Notes: a model not told the origin generated them from the letters alone. A stretch of DNA of 64,000 nt from Phytophthora quininea (GCA_011947345.1 JAAVTG010001003.1:806001-870000), one strand, 5' to 3'; positions 33,091-44,165 are shown, counted from the stretch's first letter. Made by a program: numbers and translations.

Positions 33091-33818
33091 ATGGACATGG
33101 AGAGCTTGGCGGACGGCACGGAGGGCATGCTGACGGACGTGGGCTTCATGTTCGACGCGTGTCTGGAGAAGGAGACGAGACGCTACGACTACGGCTCGGT
33201 CTCGGTGGTGCTCACGTACGCCAAGGAGGAGCCTGGCGCGCTGCAGTCGGGCCACTACGTGTGGCCCGCGGCCCCTGCGCTATGCGAGTACCTAGAGGCC
33301 CATCGGGACGCCATCCCGAGCGGCAACATCGTGGAGCTGGGCGCTGGATGCGGACTCACGGGCCTGGCGGTGGCTCAGCTGCGGCCAGACGCCACCGTGA
33401 TCTTCACAGACCACGACCCAGGCGTGCTCAAGGTCATCGAGCACAACGCCAGTCAACAGGAGAAACAGCAGGCCATGTGCCTGACGCAGAGTCTGCGCTG
33501 GGGGCCGGACGGTGCTGCGGAGATCGAGGCGCTAGAGAAGCTGCAGGGACCGACGGGCAAACACGCGACGCAGCTGATCGTCGGGTCCGACGTCATTTAC
33601 GCCCGAGAGGTGGTGCCGCTGCTCTTCTGGACGGTAGACCGACTGCTCTCGGACTCAGGGAGTTCCTCATGTGCTCAAGCTTTGGGTATGATGAAGAGAC
33701 GGAGAAGGAGATCGACGCGCAGAGTCTCAAGAGCGGGCTGCGACGCGAGATCGTGCAGTGCTCGCTCAACGAAGGCGGCACGAGGATCCAGCGGTTTATT
33801 CGGTCAGAGCGTAGGTAG
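33091..33818 (+). CDS. METTL21-like protein lysine methyltransferase
   Basis: Seven-beta-strand SAM-dependent methyltransferase of the Methyltransf_16 group, which methylates lysines on proteins such as chaperones or elongation factors. Motif I is VELGAGCGLTGLAVAQL (about residues 83-99), an acidic post-I FTDHDPG follows, and motif IV is GSDVIYAREVVPLLF, close to the D-x-x-Y signature of this group. WP of HYVWPAA is also typical. The frame breaks near 33658 in a G run; one more G leads into EFLMCSSFGYDEETEKE and a natural end at 33818. Substrate cannot be read. Confidence 0.82.
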
Positions 33819-34002
33819 ATGATGGCTGGTGACGATCCCAAGAGCGGCTTGTCCTGGCCCGCTGCCGATGTGAGAGGAGATGCTGCCAGAGAAGAGCGAC
33901 GAAGCGACCTGCCGGTGTTTTAGATGGAGAGACCGTTGCCAGTCGGGTCCAGAACAGCCCACGACAAAAGCTGATCATACACACAACAACGCTGTTATAT
34001 CC

Positions 34003-34685
34003 TTACTCCTGCTCTGCGAACGCGTAGAGCTTGTTCACATCTATATAATCCACGACCGACTTGTCCAGGTACGTCTCCAGCACAGCTCGCTCCGACGTGG
34101 CTCGAGCTTTTGTAGACGACACGTCGTCCAGCCCTGGGAAGTTCGTGTAGTTCACCCGGTCGCTCTTGTCTCCTTGTCTCCACGGGGATTCCACACCCTC
34201 TCTGTCTACCACAAGCAGCCTCACTAGCTGCATCAGCTCGTCTCCGTTCTTCCACTTGCCAGCTAGTAGATCCGAGTACGTGTCGCCCCCAGCAACATGG
34301 TAAAATTGGTGTTCGTGTACTTCTGCAGCAGGTAGTGCACCAGATCGATACTGCCAAGACGAAGCTGCTCTGGGGCGTCGCTCTGGGCTGCAAAGTGGTC
34401 GAACATCTCCCTCTCTTCTTCAGCCACTTTGAGTATTGCACCGGCCTCTGTCTCATCAGTTAAGGCCTTGAGAGCCAAGCGACACATCTCAACTCGGTGG
34501 TGGAACGGAGCCAGCGCTCTCTTGGTCGAGTAGATGTGTTGGTACACTGGCAGCAGCCAGATCTCGTCGTACAGCGGGCGGCAGTGCGAGACCACGCCCA
34601 TGTGGCCCGTGAGCCCTGTAGGAGGGTTCGCGGACAGCCCGAAGAGCAGCACCTCGCGCTTGGCCATGGTGCACCGTCGCAGCAT
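34003..34685 (-). CDS. Nicotinamide/nicotinate mononucleotide adenylyltransferase-like protein
   Basis: Nucleotidyltransferase of the HxGH superfamily, expected to make NAD from NMN and ATP. The N-terminal signature LLFGLSANPPTGLTGHMG is the NPP-x-GH nucleotide-binding loop in its longer variant; STKARAT near the C-terminus is the ISSTxxR-like second ATP loop. About 227 residues. ATG at 34685; the ATG at 34667 just before AKREVLLFG is an alternative. One break near 34288 in a G run; one extra G gives MLLGGDTYSDLLAGKW, matching the family, so the gene is probably intact. Start codons of this gene and DTD1 are 79 bp apart, so they share a divergent promoter. Confidence 0.8.
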
Positions 34686-34764
34686 TGACTGGAGGGGCAC
34701 AACTAGGGTTCAGTAGGAGGGTTTGTAGGGTTTTGGAGGTAGGTCCAAAACACCAGAGACCAAG

Positions 34765-35422
34765 ATGAAGGTGGTGATGCAGCGCGTGACGAGCGCCAGC
34801 GTGCGTGTGGATGGCGAGATCGTCGGTCAGATCGGCAAGGGGTTGCTCTGTCTGGTGGGCATTGGCAATGGCGACACTGAGGAGGACGCAGAGTTCTGTT
34901 GCCGCCGCTTGCTGGTAGCTTTTGCAGATGTGTCATAGCGAACTTTGCTGTGATTTTGATGCCATTTGCTGCTTAGAATGCTCGCCTGTGGCCGGATGAA
35001 AACGACCGAGCGTGGCGATCCTCAGTCAAGAGCAACGACCTGGAAGTGCTGCTGGTCAGCCAGTTCACGCTGCACGGCTACTTCTCAGGCAACAAGCCCG
35101 ACTTCCACCTCTCCAGTACGCGCTAATTGATGCGGTGCTATGGGGCTAAACAGTTGACGCCTTTGTGGTTGCAGTGGCTCCTGCTCAGGCCAAGGAGTTC
35201 TTTGACAAGTTTTGTGAGCGGGTGCGTCGCGAACACGCTGAGGATAAAGTTGCGGAAGGAGTGTTCGGCGCCTACATGGAGGTCTCTCTGGTGAGGAAAT
35301 TCGGCTAATAGTGTTTGCCATCGCCCCCGATTTACTCACGCATTGTTCGACACTCAAAGGTGAATGACGGACCGGTGACGATGCAGATCGACTCGAAGGA
35401 ACGGAAGCCGACCAAGAACTAG
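34765..35422 (+). CDS. DTD1: D-aminoacyl-tRNA deacylase
   Basis: Hydrolyses D-amino acids from mischarged tRNA, a translation proofreading step. Exons 34765-34914, 34977-35115, 35175-35290 and 35360-35422; 155 residues, the usual size. N-terminus [18 protein letters not shown]. The catalytic signature SQFTLHG and the Gly-cisPro-type motif [10 protein letters not shown] are both present. All four exons join in phase with standard GT-AG borders. No frame damage, unlike most neighbours. Three introns in 660 bp is dense for an oomycete gene. Confidence 0.94.
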
Positions 35423-35649
35423 AGGTTTGCTGCAAGGATAACATTGGCGCAGTTGCACATATAGACGGGAGACGTACCATCCTACCTTATCCCTTACCAA
35501 CTATATTTGTTTTAGCCAAGATGGACCCGAGCTCGAAATCGCTAAACGCGCCTGCCTCGCACTGCTGACGACCTGTGTTCTGACCGCATGCTTCGCCATT
35601 TTCCAGGTTCCTAACTCGACGTTGACCCAAAGTGGAGTGCTAAGTTACC

Positions 35650-37749
35650 ATGCCAACGCCTTTGGGGTACTCGAAGGTGCTGCTGGGGACAGAGACAGCA
35701 ACGACCGGGGCAATTCACCGCTCGCTCAACCCACCACGGGATGCCATCCAGCAAGACCCAGCAGACCCAGATGATCCGTTCGTGGGGCTCACTCGCCCGG
35801 AAGCTCCGAGCTTGTACCACAGCTTTATACGCACTTCTCAGCACAGTCCCAAGAATCCGTGCGTTGGTGTGCAGCCGATTGTCGATGGACATGTGCAGCC
35901 TTATAAGTGGTTGACGTACGAGGAAGTCTCGACTCGGTTTGGAAACCTTGGCGCTGGCATGATGCATTTAGGGCTCTTGCCACGTATCGGGGACGAGAAC
36001 CACCGAATGATCGCCATCTACATGAAGAATTCGATCGATTGGGTAGTAGCGGAACACGCTGCGTACTCGTACAGCGCGATCGTCGTAGCACTTTACGACA
36101 CGCTCGGACCGGAGTCTACGCAGTTTATCCTGAACCAAACAGAACTAACGACGATTTTCTGCACGGCAGCAGAACTGCCCAAGTTGACGCAGTTGAGACC
36201 CCACTGTCCACACCTGAAGCATATCGTGATCTGTGGCGGACCAGCCAGTGACGCCCAAGTGGGAGCCGAATGCGACGCTCGCGAAGCTGGACTAGATGTG
36301 CTGCACATTGAAGACGTTGAAGCGAAAGGACAAGACAATTTTCTACCACCCGAGCCTCCAGTTGGAGACGACGTGGCCACCATCATGTACACAAGTGGCA
36401 CGACAGGTGATCCCAAAGGCGCCATGCTGACCCACGCAGGAGTTCTCTCGGGATGCACGGCCGTCAAAGATTTCTGCATCGCAGGAGGGTACCCGTTCAC
36501 GCCCGAAAGTGTTTATCTATCGTATCTGCCGATGGCGCACATCCTCGAACGCTCAGCCATGGTGCATTCGTTCAGTGTTGGGAGTCGAGTGGGCTTCTCT
36601 CAGGGTAATCCGCTCAAGCTCGTGGATGACATGAAAACGTTGCGGCCGACCGTCTTCATCACTGTGCCTCGGCTACTCAATCGAATTTACGACTCGATCA
36701 CTTCCAAGATGCTGAACGGGAAGAAGTCGGTCGCGATTTTATTCAAGATGGGGCTCCATTCCAAGCTACACCGTCTCCGACGTCGCGGGGTCGCCACCCA
36801 CGCGTTTTGGGATCGTATCCTCTTTGGTAAACTCAAGGCTGGCCTGGGACTCGATCGATGTCGCATTATCATATCCGGCTCGGCCCCGTTGTCGCCTGAA
36901 GTGATGGATTTCTGTCGCGTCGCCTTCATGTGCAAGGTCATCGAGGGCTACGGCCAGACGGAGACTTGCGGTGGCGTTACTACAACACCGTTCGAGGATC
37001 TGGCCTCTGGTTTTGTTGGCACACCAAACACCGCCGTTGAGATCCGCCTGGAATCTGTGCCCGACATGGGGTATCTCGTGACGGACCGAACGCATGGCGA
37101 AGGACCCGCCGCCGTGTCCTGCATGGGTCGAGGAGAAATCTGCGTCCGTGGGCCGCTGGTGCTAAAAGGGTACTACAAAGCACCGGACAAGACGGCGGAA
37201 GCGCTTGACTCGAGTGGCTGGCTGCACACCGGCGACATTGGCCTGTGGTCTCCACTAGGACAGCTGCGGATTATCGACCGCAAGAAGAACATCTTCAAGC
37301 TCTCACAGGGCGAGTACGTGGCGCCCGAGAAGATCGAAAACGTCCTGGTCACTTGTCCGAGCATCGCTCAAGTGTTTGTCGCTGGCGACAGTCTTCACTC
37401 ACACGTCGTGGGTATCATCGTCCCTGACGAAGCCCCACTACGACTGCTAGCGAAAGCGAACGGCATCTTGAACGCCACTTTCCGCGAGCTGTGCGACCAC
37501 GACCTGATCCGAACTGCCATCAAGAAAGAAGTCGAAGAAGCCAGCAAACGCGCCAAACTCGCAGGCTTCGAGCGCGTTAAGGAGATCTACCTGCACCACG
37601 AACTCTTCTCCGTCGACAACGAACTGCTGACGCCGACGTTCAAACTGCGTCGCGGCGACGCCAGAAGCGCTTCCAGACTCAGATCGACCGCATGTACGAG
37701 CTCACAGGAGACCAGATCACAAAAAACTTTAGATCATCGAGTCTATTGA
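35650..37749 (+). CDS. Long-chain acyl-CoA synthetase
   Basis: ATP-dependent activation of fatty acids to acyl-CoA for lipid synthesis or beta-oxidation. An unbroken frame from ATG 35650 covers almost the whole ANL-superfamily fold: ATP loop YTSGTTGDPKGAMLTH, the YLPMAHILER motif typical of the long-chain group, GYGQTETCG, and the hinge region WLHTGDIGLW with IDRKKNIFKLSQGEYV. Near 37663 the frame shifts: the shifted frame reads QKRFQTQIDRMYELTGDQIT, the expected end. The true stop is then either near 37736 (if an A run is one short) or 37844, which would overlap the gene on the other strand. No membrane anchor is obvious. Confidence 0.9.
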   Translation: MPTPLGYSKVLLGTETATTGAIHRSLNPPRDAIQQDPADPDDPFVGLTRPEAPSLYHSFIRTSQHSPKNPCVGVQPIVDGHVQPYKWLTYEEVSTRFGNLGAGMMHLGLLPRIGDENHRMIAIYMKNSIDWVVAEHAAYSYSAIVVALYDTLGPESTQFILNQTELTTIFCTAAELPKLTQLRPHCPHLKHIVICGGPASDAQVGAECDAREAGLDVLHIEDVEAKGQDNFLPPEPPVGDDVATIMYTSGTTGDPKGAMLTHAGVLSGCTAVKDFCIAGGYPFTPESVYLSYLPMAHILERSAMVHSFSVGSRVGFSQGNPLKLVDDMKTLRPTVFITVPRLLNRIYDSITSKMLNGKKSVAILFKMGLHSKLHRLRRRGVATHAFWDRILFGKLKAGLGLDRCRIIISGSAPLSPEVMDFCRVAFMCKVIEGYGQTETCGGVTTTPFEDLASGFVGTPNTAVEIRLESVPDMGYLVTDRTHGEGPAAVSCMGRGEICVRGPLVLKGYYKAPDKTAEALDSSGWLHTGDIGLWSPLGQLRIIDRKKNIFKLSQGEYVAPEKIENVLVTCPSIAQVFVAGDSLHSHVVGIIVPDEAPLRLLAKANGILNATFRELCDHDLIRTAIKKEVEEASKRAKLAGFERVKEIYLHHELFSVDNELLTPTFKLRRGDARSASRLRSTACTSSQETRSQKTLDHRVY

Positions 37750-37783
37750 TGCAACCTAGCTTTACTAACATCCTGGCGAGCGT

Positions 37784-38149
37784 TCACTTCTTGCCCAGAC
37801 GGTTTAACCGTCTGCGGTGGTGCGAGCACGGCCTCTTCCTGTGATTGGTTTTCTTGGGTCGACGCGCGTTGCGGTTCAGCAACTGTAGAGCCACAGGGCC
37901 CTCCGTTAGACGCATGCGCTCCAAAGCGAACTCGAGGTTGTCTTTCATGTTCATCATGTACTGTGGTGCTTGGGGCTTGACGGGCTCCTTGGCTACCATA
38001 CAATAGTTCAGAAGGTTAGGTGTGTGGGCGTCCTTTGGGGCATCTGACTAGCAAAAAGTACCTGGGAAGAGGTCCCATGGCTTGGTGGCGAAGCAGCGCA
38101 GCGTTCTGGTTCTAATAGGCGTGAAGCGCTGGACGACGACGGACAGCAT
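37784..38149 (-). CDS. Small basic mitochondrial protein, ribosomal-protein-like
   Basis: Exons 38062-38149 and 37784-37992; 98 residues. The first exon encodes an Arg-rich presequence (MLSVVVQRFTPIRTRTLRCF) ending before ATKPWDLFP, pointing to the mitochondrion. The C-terminal 30 residues are highly basic (RNARRPKKTNHRKRPC, then RRRLNRLGKK), as in small mitoribosomal subunits. I do not recognise the exact family. Divergent from the Mis12 gene with a 175 bp gap and tail-to-tail with the acyl-CoA synthetase. Confidence 0.72.
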
Positions 38150-38324
38150 GGTGGGGTTGGCGACGTGCAGTCTGCTTGGAATGTGACAGCAGCGATGGGC
38201 GGAGCGGAGCAGGGGTTTCACGGCGGTTTTGTGTGAGACCAAGCAGAAGTTCAGCTCGAACTGCAAATATCACAGTAAATAACGTGAATATTGCGATACA
38301 TTTTCAAAACTTCGCGGCAAAACC

Positions 38325-39347
38325 ATGATGGCCGAGTCCGAGAATGGCATTCTCTCGGGCTTCCTGCCTGCGCGTACGTAGCTGCAGCGGACGATATCCT
38401 GCATCCGTACAAACTAGACGTCGTTGTGGTCCTAACGGTACCGCATTTGCGTCTGTAGTGACCGGACAGATCTCCGAGAGCGTCGTGGAAGTCACTGGCG
38501 TCGTGGAGAACTCGCTTCATCAGGTGAAGACTGGGAAATTACTGTGCTTTACGAGATTATATCGCTCTAATACGCACTGCAATTGATATGCACAGCAAAT
38601 GGAGTCGACGGGCAGCAAGAAGAAGCAGGCGCGACAGCTCAATGCCATCTCCAAGGTGCGGACTCAGTCAGCTCCATCAGACGTTTGATACTGCACAAGT
38701 TTTAACGTTGTTTCTGCTATTTACAGGGCTCAGGCAAGTACATGGCCAAGGTACACCGCGCCTTTGTCAAGAACTTTGACAAGTTCGAGCTCTACGTGCG
38801 GCGGAACATCGTGTCGGTGCCCGAGCCGCTGGTGGACGAAGTGGCTCAGCTGCGTGCCGAGAAGCACAAGAAGGACGGGTCTGTAGAGTCTGGAAATGCG
38901 GAGACAGAGGACACGTCGCTGCTGTCGAAGGAGGAGAAGGAGGAGCGCAAAGTAGATGCGCAGCTGGAGTCGCTACGCCAAAGACTGCGGGAGTTGAGAG
39001 CCTCAAACCAAAGGTTGGAGCTGGAGGAGAAGGCGCTGGACGAGCGCACGCGGCACTTCAAAGGGCTAGTGACCAAGGTGGCGTTCCTGGACGACGTGCC
39101 GGAGCAGGCAGTCTCTCCATTGAAGCGCACAGCAGACAACATCTCAGCACTTCGCGACTCGTTCTCCCACATGGACAGCATCCAAGCCGCGCTGGAAGAA
39201 GAGACCCGTCAGTTCAAAAGGTCCAAGGTGGCTACGAGAGGCAATTTCCGCAACCTGCGCAAACGCTTCACTGCTAGGACCTCCGAGGTGGCGTACAGGA
39301 CGACCGAAGACCTCCAAGAGCTGCACTCCAAGCTGTTGACCATGTAA
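38325..39347 (+). CDS. MIS12: Mis12 kinetochore complex subunit homolog
   Basis: Kinetochore component linking centromeric chromatin to the Ndc80 complex. Exons: 38325-38523, 38596-38655 and 38727-39347, with GT-AG introns. The best diagnostic is NFDKFELYVRRNIVSVPEPL, which matches the NFDKFE-Y-RNI--VP block of Mis12 proteins. It is followed by a long coiled coil (LESLRQRLRELRASNQRLEL) typical of the family. The first exon seems to shift frame twice (near 38380 and 38440): AADDILHPYKLDVV and FASVVTGQISESVVEVTG lie in different frames, so its exact sequence is uncertain. Start is ATG 38325 or 38328. Confidence 0.75.
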
Positions 39348-39420
39348 TTTCCGTCTGAATATCCAACGACCATCAGTCCTGTTATCCCAACTGCATTTCT
39401 GTCCTGTCCTTTGGGTATTT

Positions 39421-39831
39421 TTACTCTTCGTCCTCGTCGTGCAGGTCGTCGTCAGTCTCCTCCGCCTCGTCCGCCTCCACGGGCGTCGGCAACGCGCCGA
39501 TCTCCAAGCGCTCGTACACGATCTTGCCGTCCTGACGCTTGTAGCTGGCGGCTGGCGATGCCTCTGCGTGGGCCTCGTCGTGGTGGTCGTGGCCGTGGCC
39601 GTGCTCCCACGGGTGCTCCAGCCCCAGCACTGCCATGCCGTCCTGCTTTGCCCGCCAGAAGACCCAGAGCCAGAGCATCGTGCCGTAGGCCAGCCCCAGG
39701 TTCTTATGCACGGGGCTCACGTGGAAGTGCATGCCGTGCGGCCAGTTGCCGCCGTGTCCGTGGGCCGACGACATGGCGCGGCGGCCCGAGGCGGCGGCCA
39801 GGCGGCGCGCGAGGAATCCAGCGGCGCGCAT
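39421..39831 (-). CDS. NDUFB2: Mitochondrial complex I subunit NDUFB2-like
   Basis: Accessory subunit of NADH:ubiquinone oxidoreductase in the inner membrane. 136 residues from ATG 39831. An Arg/Ala presequence (MRAAGFLARRLAAASGRRAM) precedes a His/Gly-rich segment and a single membrane helix, GTMLWLWVFWRAKQDGMAVLG, followed by HPWEH, the plant/protist NDUFB2 pattern. The C-terminus is extended and very acidic (DEAEETDDDLHDEDEE), longer than in animals. Convergent with Mis12, 73 bp apart. Confidence 0.8.
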   Translation of the reverse strand: MRAAGFLARRLAAASGRRAMSSAHGHGGNWPHGMHFHVSPVHKNLGLAYGTMLWLWVFWRAKQDGMAVLGLEHPWEHGHGHDHHDEAHAEASPAASYKRQDGKIVYERLEIGALPTPVEADEAEETDDDLHDEDEE

Positions 39832-39980
39832 CGGTCTCCTCAAGTCTCGATGTGGGGCCAAGGCGAGGCCACCACCAAAATCGCATTTTACATAAAACAA
39901 CGTGTTTTAGCTAATTTTAGCTGGATTTAGTTCACTTGGTGTTTGTATGACTCAAGTTGAAGTAGGTGTTGCCTTTTGCT

Positions 39981-41981
39981 CTAAGTGTAGCCGTAGAAGC
40001 CGATGCGATCGTTGGCGCTGCCTGCGCGTCCGACCAGCGCCACGATGCGCTGGCCAGCGGGCGGAGTGTACGTGTCGCAGTTGGACGTGGTGGTGCCGAC
40101 GCTCACCGAGGCGCCGTTGCTCAGCACGAACTCCACGTAGAAGATGCGCGTGTAGATCAGCTTGTACTTGCCTGTGCACGTCTTGACCTGCGTAATGTCG
40201 ACGCCTGGCGGCACAGTCAGCGATTTTGTGTCGGACGTGCCGATGTCGCCGTGCGCGGCGTAGTACGAGTCGCTGGACCGCGCGTCGCCGTACAGAAAGG
40301 CGATCTGGTCCACGCGAGTGCCGCCCGCCAGGTCGATGCGGTCGATGGTCGAGTAGTTTCCGTACGAGAGCACCCACCAACTGTCGTCGTAGGCGTCGCC
40401 CTCCGAGGAGCTGCCCACCTCCCCGGACGCCCACAAATCGTTCATAGTGATCCCGTTTCCAGCATATTCGTTGGTGTCGTTGATCTTGCCGAGACGGTAG
40501 AGCGCGTCCACGAACGTTGCAGACATCCCGAGGCCTTCAGCGCCGTAGCCGACGCCAGTCTCGGGGTTCCACATCTCCCACATGCCTGACGCGTTAATGG
40601 CATTCGACCAGCGGTCGACAGCAGTACTGGCCACCGAGTCTTGGCCGCTGTACAGGAGTCCCTGGACCACGAACCAGTTGGTGAAGCCCCAGCTTGGCCC
40701 GCGCCACAGCAAATTGTACTCATACTTGGGTGTGTACGTGTCTTCGCTCTTGCTGACGGATGGGAACGGATACTCCGTCCAAAACTTGTTTTGGTCGGTC
40801 ACATCGGCCAAGACTGCAGCGCGCTGGTCCGAGCTAAGCGACCGCATCAGTAGAGGAAAGAGAGACTGGACTGTCTGGAGTGACGTGGACTGCCACGTGC
40901 CGTCTTGATCTTTGTAGGTCGTCACGAACCGCTTGAGATTGGCGTCCCACATACGGTTGAGGATGGCGGTCTCGTGCGCTTTGTTCTTGGCGTAGTACGT
41001 GGCTGCAGTGGTGGTGTCGTACTCGGACACTAAATCCCCGAGCACGGCCCAGCCAACAGCGACGAGCGTGTTGATCGCGATATCCTGCACCATGAACCAG
41101 TCGGCAAGGAGCGACGACGACGCCTTGGTCTGCTCGAGCACCGCCGTGAAGTTGTTGCTCCACGTTTTGGAATAGTACGACTTGAGCTCAGGGAACTTGA
41201 GATACAGCGTCGCAAAGTCCGCTGCCGCTATCCCTATAGGCGAAAAATGCCAAGGCGCATCAAAAGCAGGCGACGCATCGATGCCGACTTCCCACGGGTG
41301 GACGGTGACCACTAGACCATCGCCCAGGTCTCGCGTCGTCCGCCACCAGTCCAGATATGCAGCTACCTTTGGGACCTGCTCTTTGAGGAAACTAACGTCT
41401 TCGGTCTTGTTGTAGATGGTCTGCAGCGCCCATGGGATCGTCGGCATCTGCGACCACGCGTTACCGGAGCCCGCCGGCCACGTGATCTCTTCAGGCACCA
41501 TACCGTCGGACGTCTGTCACAACTCTCAGCTCAATACTTTCGAATGACTAGGAGCTTAGAGACTTGACTGACCTGAGCGTTCATGAGTGTCCGGAACTCG
41601 AGAATCGCATCGTCGATATTGCGGTGCACGTTGGCGATGATGGCGCCGCACGAGTCCCAGAGCCACTGCCCAGCGCCGTACTTGAACAGCGATGGCTGCG
41701 TGAAGTAGTAGGCGTCACCAGCAGTCGACGTGCCCTTGTTGGCTTGACGGACAAGGAATTGATAGGCGCAGTACTGCTGCGAGGCGTACGTCGGACAGAT
41801 CCAGGTTTCTGTGGCAACAAACGTAAGCACTTTGCTATCGGCAAAAGATGGAGATGGCCAACGTACCGTCGCCTTCGGTAGTGCCGCCGTCGGACGCCGA
41901 GGCGTGGACGACCGGTTCTTGAGTGGTGATTGCGAGAGCCACAGCAGCAGCCACCTTGATCCATGACCGAGCCGACAACAT
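39981..41981 (-). CDS. Secreted GH63-like (alpha/alpha)6 glycosidase with C-terminal jacalin-like lectin domain
   Basis: Exons 41867-41981, 41573-41808 and 39981-41513; 627 residues, all in phase. Signal peptide in the first 25 or so residues (SWIKVAAAVALAITTQEPV, then VHAS). The catalytic part resembles the six-hairpin glycosidases of the GH63/trehalase type: WLWDSCGAIIANV, DGMVPEEITWPAGSG, KYEYNLLWRGPSWGFTNWF, GMWEMWNPETGVGYGAEG with likely catalytic acids. The last 120 or so residues are a jacalin fold (IDRIDLAGGTRVDQIAFLYG, IVALVGRAGSANDRIGFYG). Probably acts on a plant or cell-wall alpha-glycan in the apoplast, with the lectin anchoring it. Exact substrate unknown. Confidence 0.82.
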
Positions 41982-43194
41982 GGTCGAGCGCTCGTTCAAA
42001 CGGCAAAAGCGGAATGCTATGCGTCCATGATAGTGTGGCACGTCCTGACTGCTTCTCAACGGTGTGTAGAGTGCACGCTACTAACGACTGTGATCATGCA
42101 GTAGGTAGTACAGTAAGTCCCCTGTACGCGCGTGCTTTTGAGCCGGGCCGCTACGATGCTACATGTATCTCCTCTTGGGATCTGCCTGGTCACCTCCGAA
42201 GAGATTGCCGCGATTTCTGCGGGAAACGGTAAACTTGCTCGTTCTCGCTTTGCCAGACTATACGTCAAATGCATCACCTTTTAGACGATACCAATCGTTC
42301 CAAGAGGACACGACCCCAATCGTGAATCGGCGTCCGCGAGAATGTGCAATAGACACATGGTTTCCTCGGATGTGACTAAACACAGCATCGTCGCTACGCT
42401 ACATATGTTCCTTGTTATTTGCTTCCAGTCGGACTCCGACTGAGAACTGGCGGCTGATCGGGACACTATGACGGTCGGTGAGGAGCTGAAGACAACATTC
42501 TTTGTCCATACCAGCCACGGGCACATGGTCGCGATCAGCGATGAATCGTTCAAGACCCAACGGGCGAATTGAAGTGCTCATTAGGGGAGTCAAGATTGAG
42601 AAATGGTACAACAAATATCACCACTCGGGCGCCGGCGAAATGACCTGCAGCGGAAAAAATATCGCCCCGGTCAGAATCGAGCGAGTGGACATTTTGCGGT
42701 TGATCATCACTCTGTACTTCAACACAAAAGACAAGCTTGCGAGCCTCTCTTCTCTTCCAGAGCCTAGGTTTTGCAGCCCTCGGCGTCCCTGGTCTTGAGC
42801 GAGCCTTGTGGCGGTTCCAGCAACGCTTCACGGTGTCTGTAGCGACAAGTGCGCTTGCGGTTAGTTGCGCGAGCCTGTAGAGAGCAAGAGGAGGCGTGTC
42901 GCCAACTGGGGAGGGCGTGAGAGGAGCGCTATCTGCGACTGCTGCTTGTCGACCTGCGTGCTACGGCCGAGACTATGACTCGTCGGACGGTCGAAATGTC
43001 CGGACATTTTTATATGGTTTGGCCCTAGACAGCGACCATAAAAAGTATATCCACCGTCGAGCCATGAAAATCACCGCCGAAAAGCCAATTCTGACCCCCC
43101 ATTGTGTCCATTTCGTATAATCTAAGCTCACTCCGTGTGGATTACCCACACAACCCACGCCAACAATTTCGTTGCCTTGCCGTCTCAACAAAGC
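41982..43194. other. Intergenic, no gene recognised
   Basis: Transition from housekeeping to effector territory. Open frames are short and unconvincing (for example 42502-42798). No repeats with clear ends seen. Confidence 0.4.
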
Positions 43195-43213
43195 CTCATT
43201 CTCCATTTCGCAA
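43195..43213 (+). promoter_or_regulatory. Oomycete core promoter (Inr + FPR)
   Basis: CTCATTCTCCATTTCGCAA matches the oomycete Inr followed by the flanking promoter region and lies 52 bp before the PcF-like start codon. Confidence 0.7.
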
Positions 43214-43264
43214 AGTCAAGCTCGCTACGATCCCTTCGATCTTCGCCAACGTCTTTTAAACGAA

Positions 43265-43477
43265 ATGAACTTCAAACTCAGTCTGCTCGTCGTCGCCATT
43301 GCCGTGCTTGCGACTGTCGTTAGTGCCCAGCCGTACTGCCAAGACCCAAGCTGCGCCTACATCTACTCGGACTCGAACATCAAGACCAGCAACTGCTGCG
43401 TTGATCTCAACCAAAAGACAGGACTCAACTTTGTTGAGTGCTGCCGCGGCAGCTGCAGCGCGGGCCACCCGTGCTGA
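43265..43477 (+). CDS. PcF-like small secreted cysteine-rich protein (SCR), intact
   Basis: 70-residue precursor: signal peptide of about 21 residues ending in VVSA, then a mature peptide of about 49 residues with eight cysteines including two CC pairs. The spacing (C-x4-C, Ser-Asp-x-Asn, CC, CC, C, C) is that of the PcF/SCR family of Phytophthora secreted phytotoxin-like proteins. Compared with the copies at 47952 and 55639 it has a short Lys-containing insertion between the CC pairs, shared with the 46254 copy. Acts outside the cell, in the plant apoplast, if the family role holds. Confidence 0.85.
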   Translation: MNFKLSLLVVAIAVLATVVSAQPYCQDPSCAYIYSDSNIKTSNCCVDLNQKTGLNFVECCRGSCSAGHPC

Positions 43478-44106
43478 ACGCTGTCCAACTTGCGAGAGAC
43501 CAGATTCCCTGGAGTCTCTCCACTTTTGTCGTCGTAACATTGAGAATCAATTTTCTTCTCCAGTTTGTTGGTTGAGCTGCTTATTTTGTCGAGTTGCTCC
43601 CGCCTGCAGAAAATGCTTCAGGTTGCGATGAATCGATGCAACGCAGCGCAACGACTACAAGTTTTGTGTTGAGGACGTGCGCAAACTTGATAGAAGTGCT
43701 CAGAGCAACAAACTTGTGGGCTGGTCTTCGTTTTACGGATGAAAGACAGCGGGACCCGATCCGAGACCAGAACCCTCAGTGGCCCGATAAAAATCTACCG
43801 TGGAGATTGCGAAATGACATTCATTTCCGTGAAACGGAGGCAGAGTATTGCTATTGTCTTCAGGCTGCGAGTTTACCAAGGCAGCATGAGCCCTACGCTT
43901 CACCTTCGAGGTACAACTATATTCTGGATACAACCTTTCTTCCCATGGTGTGTTTACTCGCCTCACGATCCCGATAGGTCGTGGTTTACGACTCGTGGGA
44001 ATGGTAGCGAGCTCCTCTGCTTTCTAAGCAGAGGATATCTCCAAAACGCTCGATTTCTGGGGTGCAGGTGGCAATGACCTTTGCCCATCGTACGTCGGCT
44101 TTGCTG

Positions 44107-44130
44107 TCCATTCTGCATCCATTTCAAAAC
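44107..44130 (+). promoter_or_regulatory. Oomycete core promoter of the short RxLR gene
   Basis: TCCATTCTGCATCCATTTCA carries an Inr-like CATTCT and an FPR-like ATTTCAAAAC, 36 bp before the ATG. Confidence 0.6.
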
Positions 44131-44165
44131 GCTCTCTCCGGAGGAGAGTACACAAGCCCAGAAGA

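Noticed and set aside
32029..33255. Upstream extension of the lamin-tail gene to 33255
   Set aside because: It would overlap the start of the methyltransferase gene on the other strand and begins at a non-ATG codon. ATG 32940 is the natural start.
38767..39181. Minus-strand Ser-rich open frames opposite Mis12
   Set aside because: Antisense shadow of a coiled-coil region, with no independent support.
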